In this document: positions 1 to 7,162 of the stretch, in pieces | Numbering within the stretch: position 1 is the first letter of the stretch | How the letters are laid out: the number at the start of each line of letters is the position of its first letter | Assembly (NCBI GenBank): GCA_023247155.1 | Contig: JAHFGZ010000005.1 | Coordinates: 1 to 20,484 of the forward strand | Direction: 5' to 3' | DNA length: 20,484 bases | DNA from: Candidatus Omnitrophota bacterium | GTDB taxonomy: Bacteria; Omnitrophota; Gorgyraeia; Aquiviventales; Aquiviventaceae | The notes under the pieces: model-generated | What the model saw: the letters and a program-made list of their open reading frames with translations, nothing else | What the model was told of the DNA's origin: nothing | Database searches by the model: none | Translations under genes and position numbers: made by a program

Positions 1-1411
1 GCTCCCATGAACAGTCACGCCGCATCCCCGTCCGCATGAGGCTCGTCCACAGGGCGCGGTCGCCGAACGCCGTGAGCGCCCGCTGCACCGTCTCCACGAG
101 CGAGCGCGCGGAATGCTCCGGAATCACGAAGCCCGTCGCGGTGCCATGGGCCCGCGCCGCGGGGGTGAGATCCACCACCGTGTCGGCCAGGCCGCCGACC
201 CCGCGCACGATCGGCACCGTCCCGAAGCGCATGCTGTACATCTGGTTGAGCCCGCAGGGCTCGAAGCGCGAGGGCATCAGGAAGGCGTCGGCGCCCGCCT
301 CGATCTGGTGGGCGAGCGGTTCGTCGAACGCCAGGTTCACCGCGAGGCGCCTGGGGAACCGCTCGGCCAGCTGCGTCAGCTGCCGGTGGTAGGCCGGGTC
401 GCCGGACCCCAGGAGCACGAGCTGGATGGGCAATGCCATCAGCGCCTCCATCGCCTGCACGAGGAGGTCGATGCCTTTCTGCTCCGCCAGGCGCTGGATC
501 ATCCCGATGAGGAGATCCGGCGTGTCGGGCAGCCGATGAGCCTGCCGGAGCGCGCGCGTGCACCGCGCCTTGCCGGAGGGCCGCTTGGCCGAGTAGTGCG
601 CGGCCAGGTGCGGGTCGGTCTGGGGATCCCACGCCTCCTGGTCGATGCCGTTGAGGATCCCGACCAGATCCCCGCGCCGCTCGGCGAGCACGCCGTCCAA
701 TCCGCAGCCGAACTCCGGGGTCTGGATCTCCCGGCTGTAGGTGGGGCTCACCGTCGTCAACACATCGGCAAAGACCAACCCCCCTTTCAGGCAGCTGAGC
801 TGGCCATGGTACTCCAGCCCCTCGATGCGGAAGGCCTCATCCGGCAGCGCGGTCAGCGGCCACTGGGCACGCGGGAACACCCCCTGGTAGGCGAGGTTAT
901 GCACCGTGAACGCCGTGCCCATCGACGCGAAGAACGGCTCCCGCCCCAGCGGGGCGAGCCGCAGCAGGGCGCAGGCGAGCGCGGCCTGCCAATCATGGCA
1001 GTGCACCACGTCCGGCTGCCACCGCAGCGCCGGGAGCATGCGCAGGGCCGCCTGCGCGAAGAAACCGAACCGCTGCAGGTTGTCCGGGTAGTCCATCCCG
1101 CCATCCTGGTAGAGGCCGTCGCGGTCAAAGAGCGGCGCGCACTCGATCAGGTCGGCCGTCACGTCGCTCGCCGCCAGCCGGGCCTCCCACACCCGGCCCT
1201 GCAGCACCTGCGGCCCCACACGCACCTCGACGGTGACAGGCGTCGCCCGCAGCCGGCACCGCTTCCGGTCCACCTGCCGGTAGAGCGGCAGCGCCACGCG
1301 GACGTCGTGGCCAAGCGCCTGCAGCGCCTTGGGCAGGGCGGAGGCCACGTCCGCCAACCCACCGGTCTTCGCAAACGGCTCCATCTCGGAGACGATGAAG
1401 AGGATCTTCAT
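1..1411 (-). CDS. glgA: Glycogen/starch synthase GlgA (3' end cut off by window edge)
   Basis: GT5 retaining glucosyltransferase that extends alpha-1,4-glucan from ADP-glucose (UDP-glucose in some lineages) in the cytoplasm. My translation from the ATG at 1409-1411 begins MKILFIVSEMEPFAKTGGLA; the KTGGLA ADP-glucose-binding motif is at residues 15-20. Further in are HCHDWQAAL, HNLAYQG, GILNGID and, near the C-terminal catalytic half, the family block SRFEPCGLNQMYSMRFG followed by GGLADTV. About 470 residues are visible and the frame is open to the window edge, ending in MRRDCSWE, which in GlgA normally lies a few tens of residues from the C-terminus, so little is missing. No convincing Shine-Dalgarno precedes the ATG. 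It lies 48 bp after the GH57 branching enzyme, the third gene of an apparent glycogen operon. High confidence. Confidence 0.95.
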   Translation of the reverse strand, partial: MKILFIVSEMEPFAKTGGLADVASALPKALQALGHDVRVALPLYRQVDRKRCRLRATPVTVEVRVGPQVLQGRVWEARLAASDVTADLIECAPLFDRDGLYQDGGMDYPDNLQRFGFFAQAALRMLPALRWQPDVVHCHDWQAALACALLRLAPLGREPFFASMGTAFTVHNLAYQGVFPRAQWPLTALPDEAFRIEGLEYHGQLSCLKGGLVFADVLTTVSPTYSREIQTPEFGCGLDGVLAERRGDLVGILNGIDQEAWDPQTDPHLAAHYSAKRPSGKARCTRALRQAHRLPDTPDLLIGMIQRLAEQKGIDLLVQAMEALMALPIQLVLLGSGDPAYHRQLTQLAERFPRRLAVNLAFDEPLAHQIEAGADAFLMPSRFEPCGLNQMYSMRFGTVPIVRGVGGLADTVVDLTPAARAHGTATGFVIPEHSARSLVETVQRALTAFGDRALWTSLMRTGMRRDCSWE

Positions 1412-1459
1412 GGGCGGGGCAGCCGGGAGTCGGCGCGCCGGGCGGAACGCCGATGGAAC

Positions 1460-3046
1460 TCACGCGGCATACACGCGGTAATCCAGGAAGGGGAAGAGGT
1501 TGTCCTTGGCCTCGATGTCGGCGACCCACCCCTCGTCGACGCGGTCCTGCCGCAGCGCGTCGGAGAGGCGGGTGAACCGCCCAAGGTGGCTGTGGAGGCG
1601 ACGGTACGCGTAGCCGGTGTGCGTCTGGTTCTTCAGGATGAACGCCCAGTCCGACGATTGGGCCAGCAGCAGCTCGCGCGCCATCTGGTTGAGCAGCCGC
1701 GTGCGCAGCCCGTCCGGATGCGGGTGCCGGGCGGCCGCGTCCGTCATCTGCTCCGCCATCTTGTGCAGATGGCGGTAGATCCAGTCATTGGCGCCGTTGA
1801 GCCAGACCTCGTGATACCCCCCGAACCCCCAGCTCGACATGGACGGTTCGAGGACCTGGTTGGTGGGATAGTGCTGGAAGTAATCCGACGGCGCGATGAG
1901 CGAAAGGCGCGGGTGGTGGGCGTGCGCCTTCCGGATGACCAGCTCCAGCCAATCCGGCCCCTCGAACCACCAGTGGCCGAACAGCTCCGCGTCGTAGGGG
2001 CTCACGATGAGGGGGGCGCGGTCCATCACCGAGGAGAGGTGGTCGGCCTGCTGCTCGCGGTTGAAGAGGAAGTGGCCGGCGTGCTGCGCGGCCTTCTCCA
2101 GGGCGCGGTCCGGGTCGTAGGGCTGCTTGTCGTCGGTATGCCCCGTGATGCGGTGGTACTTGATGCCGGTGTGCAGCCGGGTGCCGTCCCCGTTGAGGTA
2201 CGGGCGCACGTAGTCGTACTCCAGGTCGAAGCCGATGTCGCGGTAGAACTCCCGGTACTCGTCGTCGCCCGGGTAGCCCTCCTCGGCGCTCCAGACGCTC
2301 TTGGAGGATTCAAGGTCCCGCCCGAACGCGGCCACCCCGCTGGGGCAGAGGGCCGGCGCGTACACGCCGTACTTGGGCCGCGGGGACCCGAACAGGATGC
2401 CGTGCGCGTCGACCAGGAAGTAGCGCACCCCCAGCTCCTTGAGCAGCTCGTCGTGGCCCGGATGGTAGCCGCACTCCGGGAGCCAGAACCCGGCTGGCCG
2501 CCGGCCGAACGCGTGCTCGAACGCCTGCACGCCGATCTGCAGCTGCGCGCGCACCGCCGGGCGATGGAGGTCCATCAGCGGCAGGTAGCCGTGCGTGGCG
2601 CAGGAGGCCAGCAGCTCCAACACCCCGCGGTCGCTGAGCTCCCGGAAGGCCTGGATGAGGTTGCGCCGGTACGCCTCGACGTAGAGGCGCCTGGCCGTTG
2701 TGAACCGGTGGTGGTAGAAGAGGGCGAGCCGATGGAACGGCGGCGTCCACCGCGTGCGCTCGATCTCCTTGGCCGCCAGCTCGATGAGCCGCTCGAGATG
2801 CCGCTCGTACCGCGCCTGGAGCAGCCCGTCGGAGAGCATCGCCAAGAGCGGCGGCGTGAACGACATGGTCAGGCGGAAGGGCACGCGGTCGTTGCCGAGG
2901 CGCTGCAGCCGCTCCAGGAGCGGCAGGTAGGTCTCCGTGATGGCTTCGAAGAGCCACCGCTCCTCGAGGAACTCCGGATGCTCCGGGTGGCGGACAAACG
3001 GCAGATGGGCGTGCAGCACGAGCGCGAGGAATCCGCGGCGGGTCAT
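1460..3046 (-). CDS. GH57-family 1,4-alpha-glucan branching enzyme
   Basis: Predicted to introduce alpha-1,6 branches into glycogen, using the GH57 fold rather than the GH13 GlgB fold. The N-terminal LVLHAHLPFVRHPE is the GH57 substrate-binding motif. The catalytic nucleophile is the Glu of GFWLPECGY (about residue 191 from this start), and the general acid is the Asp of SPYDAELFGHWWFEGP (about residue 352); both match the positions known in Thermus/Thermococcus GH57 branching enzymes. The C-terminal helical (DUF1957-like) part with SSWGFGGYHEVWLNGAND and SSDWAFILK is present. Length is 528 residues, as in the short enzymes of this family. A GTG at 3061 overlaps the stop of the upstream gene (GTGA), but the ATG at 3046 has a clear AGGGGG six bases upstream, so I prefer it. 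It lies between the DUF4912 gene and glgA, which supports the glycogen role over amylopullulanase or 4-alpha-glucanotransferase. Confidence 0.93.
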   Translation of the reverse strand: MTRRGFLALVLHAHLPFVRHPEHPEFLEERWLFEAITETYLPLLERLQRLGNDRVPFRLTMSFTPPLLAMLSDGLLQARYERHLERLIELAAKEIERTRWTPPFHRLALFYHHRFTTARRLYVEAYRRNLIQAFRELSDRGVLELLASCATHGYLPLMDLHRPAVRAQLQIGVQAFEHAFGRRPAGFWLPECGYHPGHDELLKELGVRYFLVDAHGILFGSPRPKYGVYAPALCPSGVAAFGRDLESSKSVWSAEEGYPGDDEYREFYRDIGFDLEYDYVRPYLNGDGTRLHTGIKYHRITGHTDDKQPYDPDRALEKAAQHAGHFLFNREQQADHLSSVMDRAPLIVSPYDAELFGHWWFEGPDWLELVIRKAHAHHPRLSLIAPSDYFQHYPTNQVLEPSMSSWGFGGYHEVWLNGANDWIYRHLHKMAEQMTDAAARHPHPDGLRTRLLNQMARELLLAQSSDWAFILKNQTHTGYAYRRLHSHLGRFTRLSDALRQDRVDEGWVADIEAKDNLFPFLDYRVYAA

Positions 3047-3057
3047 CAGGCGCCCCC

Positions 3058-4317
3058 TCACCCGCGGCCGGGCGCGTCGGACCCGGCGGGCTCGGCCCGC
3101 ACCGACCCGTCCCGGGCAAGCGAGACGACCGGCGCGACCATCTCGGCGCGTCGCCCGTCCGCCGAGGTCACCTCGACGGTGATCGTCTGCGTGCCCTCCG
3201 GCAAGGCCAGACGGAGGCTGAAGCTGCCATCAGGGCGGACGGCGACCCGTTGCCCCTGGACCGTCACCGTCGCCTTGGGCTCCGTCGCGCCGTAGACGAC
3301 CAGGTCCGTGTTCACCCGGCACCAGAACCCTTTGACCGCCGCTCGGCCCTGGCCGGTTGGCAGCGGGGACGACCACTGGCCGGAAAAAAACGCCCGCTGC
3401 AGCAGGGCGCTCCACCCGGTGGGGCTCGCACCCATCCCGATCCCGGCCGAGGCGCCGAGGAGCGCCCAGTACGCTTCCTCGGTCGTCCTCCACGCCTCAT
3501 CGAGGACCTCCGAAGGGCCGGACCGGGGCGTCCGGACCTGATTGGAGCGCGCCAGACGGAGGAACCGCCCGGTGTGCGCGAGCAGCCCGATGTCGACGAT
3601 GAAGGCGTGGTCCGGCGCGTTGGTCTGGAGGTACCAGTTCGTCGCCAGCCCCGAGAGGCTGATGTCAAACGAGCGGCAGGCCGGCTGCGCGGGAAACTCG
3701 ATCCCGGTCACGTCGTAGACGCGCAGGATGGACGAGAGCCCTGGCACCTCGTGCGGCAGGAGCTGGCTGCGGACGGCGCGCTCCGTGCCGGGCTGAATCT
3801 CCCAGTAGGCAAACAGCCACCACGGATCCTTGACCATGAGGACGATGCGGTCGTCGCCGTAGCCCGTCGGGATCACGAACTGATCCTCCGGCGCCGGCGC
3901 GCGGGAGGGTCCCGCTGCGGTGGGGCGTGGGGCGGCCGGGACCGCCGAGGCGGAAAGCGCAGGAGCCGCTGGCTGTGCCGTGGCGGACATCGCCACGGGC
4001 TGTGGCGAGGTCTCTCGCCGAGCCGCCTTGGCGGCGCGCACGCTCGGTCCGCGGGGAGGCTTGCGCACCACCGATTTCCGCTTGACCGGAGGCAGGGACG
4101 GCGCACCGGACGCTGGGCGCGGCGCGTGCTCCGGCGTCTGCGGACGGCTCGTCCGCTTGCGGGAGACTAACGACGGGAGCTTGAGAGGACGACGGGCGGA
4201 CGACGACCGGACGGCGGGAGGGTCAGCGGCCGGGCTCGAGCCGCGCGACGCCGGAACCTGAACGGGCTCCTGGGGTGCACGTCCTTTGCCCCTGCGGGAT
4301 GGCCTCTTGCGCGCCAT
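3058..4317 (-). CDS. DUF4912-domain protein with disordered basic N-terminus
   Basis: A 419-residue protein of unknown biochemical function. Residues 1 to about 145 are low complexity, rich in Pro, Ala, Ser, Arg and Lys, with no signal peptide or membrane segment. From about 146 the sequence DDRIVLMVKDPWWLFAYWEI begins a DUF4912 domain (recognised from its Trp-rich start and the later RVYDVT and WYLQTN blocks). A C-terminal stretch from about residue 325 (DLVVYGATEPKATVTVQGQ, then VRPDGSFSLRLALPEG) looks like an Ig-like/beta-sandwich module. The ATG at 4317 has GGAGG eight bases upstream. The stop overlaps the GTG alternative start of the GH57 gene. Together with a promoter just upstream, this makes it the first gene of the DUF4912-GH57-glgA operon, so a structural or regulatory role in glycogen metabolism is likely but inferred. 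A glucan-binding or scaffold role is one possibility. Confidence 0.85.
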   Translation of the reverse strand: MARKRPSRRGKGRAPQEPVQVPASRGSSPAADPPAVRSSSARRPLKLPSLVSRKRTSRPQTPEHAPRPASGAPSLPPVKRKSVVRKPPRGPSVRAAKAARRETSPQPVAMSATAQPAAPALSASAVPAAPRPTAAGPSRAPAPEDQFVIPTGYGDDRIVLMVKDPWWLFAYWEIQPGTERAVRSQLLPHEVPGLSSILRVYDVTGIEFPAQPACRSFDISLSGLATNWYLQTNAPDHAFIVDIGLLAHTGRFLRLARSNQVRTPRSGPSEVLDEAWRTTEEAYWALLGASAGIGMGASPTGWSALLQRAFFSGQWSSPLPTGQGRAAVKGFWCRVNTDLVVYGATEPKATVTVQGQRVAVRPDGSFSLRLALPEGTQTITVEVTSADGRRAEMVAPVVSLARDGSVRAEPAGSDAPGRG

Positions 4318-4372
4318 CGGCTGCGCCTCCGAGCAACGTCATCCGCGATCCACACACTCCACCATGAACCTC

Positions 4373-4400
4373 ATTATACCGCGCACGAGGGGAAAGTCTA
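4373..4400 (-). promoter_or_regulatory. Sigma-70-like promoter of the DUF4912-GH57-glgA operon
   Basis: On the minus strand a perfect TATAAT (-10) lies at 4378-4373 and TAGACT (-35, four of six consensus bases) at 4400-4395, with a 16-base spacer. It points at the DUF4912 gene, whose start codon is about 55 bases downstream. The -35 box shares its CTAG with the outer arm of the adjacent inverted repeat (4398-4410). Confidence 0.65.
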
Positions 4401-4491
4401 GTGCCTCGACTATCTTGAGTTGATCAATTGGTCCGCTCGGCACTAGTGCTGCGTGAGCCCCGCTTGCAAGCGGGGCGAGTCGAAGCACTAG
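4398..4491. repeat. Nested inverted-repeat element after the CaCA exchanger gene
   Basis: The outer arms CTAGTGCCTCGAC (4398-4410) and GTCGAAGCACTAG (4479-4491) are inverted copies with one mismatch. Inside, AGTGCT/AGCACT arms (4443-4450 with 4484-4491) enclose a perfect 20-base palindrome at 4457-4476 (GCCCCGCTTGCAAGCGGGGC). The TAG stop of the exchanger gene (4488-4490) lies within the right arm. The hairpin could end the sulfur operon transcript, but no T-run follows, so an intrinsic terminator is not clear. It may be a dispersed MITE-like or REP-like element. Confidence 0.7.
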
Positions 4492-5717
4492 CGCCAACCG
4501 AACCGAAGGAGGTCGAGGAACGCGCGGCGGAACGTCGGGCTCGCGAGGTGCCCGGCGGCCACGAGGAGGTAGCCGTAGCCGAGCCACATACGGATCTGCG
4601 GCGTGGGGAACGCGAACTGGAGGAGGAACAAGCCCAGCAGCAGGACCGCCTCCGACAACCCGAACCGGAGGTTGGCCAGCATGACCAGCGCGAGGAGCGA
4701 CTGGGCGGCGGTCAGGAAGAACTCCTCCACCTGGCGGGTATCCAGCACCATGGGGTGCAGATGGCCGCCGGACAGGGAGTACACCATCGGGAGCAGCCCG
4801 ACGAGGAGCGTCCACTGGTTGACTTTCGAGGAGACCAGCGTGCCGAGGCCGGCCTCCGGCTTGTTGCGGAGGGCGAAGATGACGGCGACGATGAACTCCG
4901 GCGCCTCGGACGCCAGCGGGGCCAGCCATTGGATGAGGATGAACTCTTCGATGCGCAGCCGCCTGGCGTTTGCGAGCAGGCCGTCGGCGAACGGCTCCGC
5001 CGACACCCAGATCGCGTAGGCTGGAAGGAGAAACAGCGCTCCGGTCACCAGGCGCCGCCATCCGCGGGAGAGGTAGGCCAGCCGTTCCGGCGGGCCGGCC
5101 AGCCCGGGATCCTCGACGTGGCCGCGGCTCGCCCGCCGGATGTAGAGGGCGAACAGCCCGATGAAGACGAGGGTGTCCACGACCGAGAGGGTGCGCTTGA
5201 GCGGGATGACGAACGCGTAGGCGGTCGCCAGGATGAGCGCCAGCACCTCGAGGCGTTGCGCCGGCTTGAGGTGGATGGCGCGCCCGCCCCGACGGGCCCA
5301 GTAGGCCAGCAGGACCGCCGACCATCCGAGCCCGATGAGCAGCCGGTTGGCGCCGGTCATGTTGGCGGCGGCGTACGCGGTGTAGGCGGGGTCTTTGGCC
5401 GCGGTCCACGCCAGGTACATGTCGACCGCGTACTCCGGCAGGACCGCGACGAGGGCCAGCCCGGCCAAGGCGAGCGACTGCGAGATCTCAAGCTGCGCGA
5501 GCTCCGCGCCCCAGGAGAGCAGCGTGGCCGCACCGAAAATGGCCAAGCCGGGGAGCACGGTGCTGCTGACCGGGCCCAGGGGGGCGCGGACGATCCCATG
5601 GATGACGATCCACTGCACCGTCAACGCGACGGCGACGGCCAGGAGCGCGTAGTCCCTGACGAGCCAGCGCGTGCCCTGGCGTGTGGCCGGCGGGGAGGGA
5701 GGCGGGAAAGAGGCCAC
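4488..5717 (-). CDS. CaCA-family cation exchanger (sodium/calcium antiporter-like)
   Basis: A 409-residue inner-membrane protein with about ten hydrophobic segments in two halves, as in the CaCA antiporter superfamily. The alpha-1 repeat is recognisable in VAVLPEYAVDMYLAW and ANMTGANRLLIGLGW, and the alpha-2 repeat in LASEAPEFIVAVIFALRNK and LGTLVSSKVNQWTLLVGLLP. The ion-binding Glu of each repeat (PEY, APEF) is kept, but the usual GTSLPE and GNVxGSN signatures are altered, so the ion specificity cannot be assumed to be Na/Ca. The start is a GTG at 5717 with no clear Shine-Dalgarno; internal starts are possible because the first 20 residues are Pro-rich and polar. It begins 12 bases after the NIL-domain gene and is probably the last gene of the sulfur operon, although a functional link is not evident. 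Confidence 0.82.
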   Translation of the reverse strand: MASFPPPSPPATRQGTRWLVRDYALLAVAVALTVQWIVIHGIVRAPLGPVSSTVLPGLAIFGAATLLSWGAELAQLEISQSLALAGLALVAVLPEYAVDMYLAWTAAKDPAYTAYAAANMTGANRLLIGLGWSAVLLAYWARRGGRAIHLKPAQRLEVLALILATAYAFVIPLKRTLSVVDTLVFIGLFALYIRRASRGHVEDPGLAGPPERLAYLSRGWRRLVTGALFLLPAYAIWVSAEPFADGLLANARRLRIEEFILIQWLAPLASEAPEFIVAVIFALRNKPEAGLGTLVSSKVNQWTLLVGLLPMVYSLSGGHLHPMVLDTRQVEEFFLTAAQSLLALVMLANLRFGLSEAVLLLGLFLLQFAFPTPQIRMWLGYGYLLVAAGHLASPTFRRAFLDLLRFGWR

Positions 5718-5729
5718 GGGTGGAGGCGG

Positions 5730-5969
5730 CTAACTGACCACGTCGCCGACGACCGGCTCGACCTTGATGCCTTTCTTCTCCAAAAATGCCACGGCCTTCT
5801 TGAGGCTGTCCTCGGCCCCTTCCAGCTCAAGCGTCACCTCGCCGACGTTCTCGGTGACCTTGGCGCGCCGGATGTTGGGGATGACCTCGTACTCCTTCGC
5901 CATCATGTAGATGACCGGCTCCTTGATGAGGTGCTGCGGGAAGATCAGTGTGACTTGCTTGCGTGCCAT
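5730..5969 (-). CDS. NIL-domain protein
   Basis: A 79-residue protein starting MARKQVTLIFPQHLIKEPVI. The pattern of V-x-L-x-F to a short helix with PVIYMM, then NIRRAKV and G-E-V-T-L-E-L-E-G, matches the NIL ferredoxin-like domain (named for a conserved NIL-type motif) found at the C-terminus of methionine ABC ATPases and in stand-alone proteins linked to sulfur amino-acid synthesis. The ATG at 5969 has a perfect AAAGGAGG five bases upstream, so the longer reading from 5996 is not needed. The gene overlaps the end of moeB by 25 bases. In methanogens, NIL-containing proteins take part in sulfur insertion for homocysteine; a comparable role here is inference from the neighbourhood. It may also be a small-molecule (methionine-type) sensor. 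Confidence 0.82.
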   Translation of the reverse strand: MARKQVTLIFPQHLIKEPVIYMMAKEYEVIPNIRRAKVTENVGEVTLELEGAEDSLKKAVAFLEKKGIKVEPVVGDVVS

Positions 5970-6784
5970 GCGGCCTCCTTTGCAGGCTCCCCACACACAG
6001 GTTCGTCCACCGCGACCGGTTCATGGATGGTCGGCGCCTCGCCGCACACGGCGCACGCGGGATCCCGGCGCACCGGGACCTCCCGAAAGCGGCTGGCCTT
6101 CCCGTCAAAGACCACGAGCCGGCCGATGAGCGGCTCCCCGACGCCGAGGAGCACCTTCAGCGCTTCATGCGCCATCAAGCTGCCGAGCACCCCGGCCGCC
6201 GCACCCACCACCCCCGCCTCCTGGCAGCTCGGGATCGCCCCCGCCTTGGGCGGTTCCGGGAAGACGCAGCGGAAACAGGCCCCCCGCCGGGGGAGCACCG
6301 TCAGCGCCTGGCCGCCGAACTGGACCACGCCGCCGTGCACGAGCGGCTTGCCCAACAGCATGCAGGTGTCATTGACAAGATACCGCGTGGGGAAGTTATC
6401 GGAGCCGTCGAGCACGAGGTCGTAGCCCTGGATGAGCTCGCGCGCGTTGACCGCCGTGAGCCGCTCGTGGATGGCGGTGATGGCCGTCTCCGGGTTCAGC
6501 GCGCGCAGCCGCTCCTGCGCGGACTGCGCCTTCGGCCGGCCGACATCCGCCGTCACGTGCAGGATCTGCCGATGGAGGTTGCTCAGCGCCACCGTGTCGC
6601 TGTCCAGCACGCCGAGGCGGCCGACGCCGGCCGCCGCCAGATAGAGCGCGGCCGGGGACCCCAACCCCCCTGCCCCGACGACCAGCACCGAGCTGGCCAG
6701 CAGCCGCTGTTGGCCCGCCACGCCGACCTCCGGCAAGACGAGCTGCCGGCTGTAACGCGCGATCTGCGCCTTAGAAAGGCTCAT
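5945..6784 (-). CDS. moeB: MoeB/ThiF-type sulfur-carrier adenylyltransferase
   Basis: E1-like enzyme that adenylates the C-terminal glycine of a ubiquitin-like sulfur carrier with ATP. In its 279 residues, RYSRQLVLPEVG opens the fold, GAGGLGS (37-43) is the ATP-binding glycine loop, LSNLHRQ with DVGRPKA follows, and DGSDNFPTRYLVND is the family block. Zinc-type cysteine pairs are at 170/173 and 244/247, and the catalytic Cys is in IPSCQEAGVVG (about 187). There is no C-terminal rhodanese domain, so sulfur must arrive from another donor; two TusA-like proteins in the same operon are candidates. It follows the CysO-like carrier gene by 35 bases, making this carrier the obvious substrate. It could equally serve molybdopterin or thiamine synthesis if it is the only E1 in the genome. 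The palindrome GTCCCGGGAC lies at 6789-6798, just before the start. Confidence 0.92.
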   Translation of the reverse strand: MSLSKAQIARYSRQLVLPEVGVAGQQRLLASSVLVVGAGGLGSPAALYLAAAGVGRLGVLDSDTVALSNLHRQILHVTADVGRPKAQSAQERLRALNPETAITAIHERLTAVNARELIQGYDLVLDGSDNFPTRYLVNDTCMLLGKPLVHGGVVQFGGQALTVLPRRGACFRCVFPEPPKAGAIPSCQEAGVVGAAAGVLGSLMAHEALKVLLGVGEPLIGRLVVFDGKASRFREVPVRRDPACAVCGEAPTIHEPVAVDEPVCGEPAKEAAWHASKSH

Positions 6785-6798
6785 GACTGTCCCGGGAC
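6785..6798. repeat. REP-like palindrome GTCCCGGGAC before moeB
   Basis: A perfect ten-base palindrome at 6789-6798 in the 35-base gap between the CysO-like gene and moeB. It shares its core with the 20091-20101 repeat. GGGAC might also act as a weak ribosome-binding site for moeB. Confidence 0.35.
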
Positions 6799-6819
6799 CA
6801 CGTCCATGTTTCGCTCACG

Positions 6820-7131
6820 TCATCCACTGGCGAAAGATGGACGCGGTCCCTCATTTGTGCCGCCGGCGATCGCGGGAATGATCGACACGTCGTCCCCGCT
6901 CTTGATGGGCGTCTGGTCGCCCTGGAGGAACCGGATGTCCTCCTCGTTGACGAAGACGTTGACGAAGCGGCGCAGCTTGCCGTCCTGGTCGCAGAGCCGC
7001 TCCCTGATGCCGGGGTAGCGCCGCTCCAGGTCCCCCAGCAGCTCCTCGACCGTCTTGCCCTCGCCCTGCACCTCGCCCTGCCCGTTCGTCAGGCGCTGGA
7101 GCGGCGTCGGAATCCGTACGGTGACTGGCAT
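6820..7131 (-). CDS. CysO/MoaD/ThiS-family sulfur carrier with a C-terminal tail after Gly-Gly
   Basis: A 103-residue beta-grasp sulfur-carrier protein. MPVTVRIPTPLQRLTNGQ, then RYPGIRERLCDQDGKLRRFVNVFVNEEDIR and GDDVSIIPAIAGG, closely resembles actinobacterial CysO, whose diglycine end becomes a thiocarboxylate that feeds cysteine synthase. Here Gly-Gly is at residues 90-91 but the frame continues for 12 more residues (TNEGPRPSFASG) before the stop. Such a tail must be removed before adenylation; the JAMM peptidase encoded five genes upstream is the likely agent (known for tailed carriers in other JAMM-linked systems). The ATG at 7131 follows AAGGGGGG. Its neighbours are thrC (31 bases upstream) and moeB (35 bases downstream). 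Confidence 0.85.
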   Translation of the reverse strand: MPVTVRIPTPLQRLTNGQGEVQGEGKTVEELLGDLERRYPGIRERLCDQDGKLRRFVNVFVNEEDIRFLQGDQTPIKSGDDVSIIPAIAGGTNEGPRPSFASG

Positions 7132-7162
7132 GGTCCCCCCTTCGTTCTTCTCTCGTGAACCT

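Noticed and set aside
113..3295. A 1060-codon open frame on the plus strand
   Set aside because: It is antisense to glgA and the GH57 gene, has Arg/Gly/Pro/Val-rich sequence with no domain, and arises from codon bias in G+C-rich genes.
4428..6425. Long plus-strand open frame (665 codons)
   Set aside because: Antisense to the CaCA exchanger, NIL and moeB genes; composition is highly charged and repetitive with no recognisable family.
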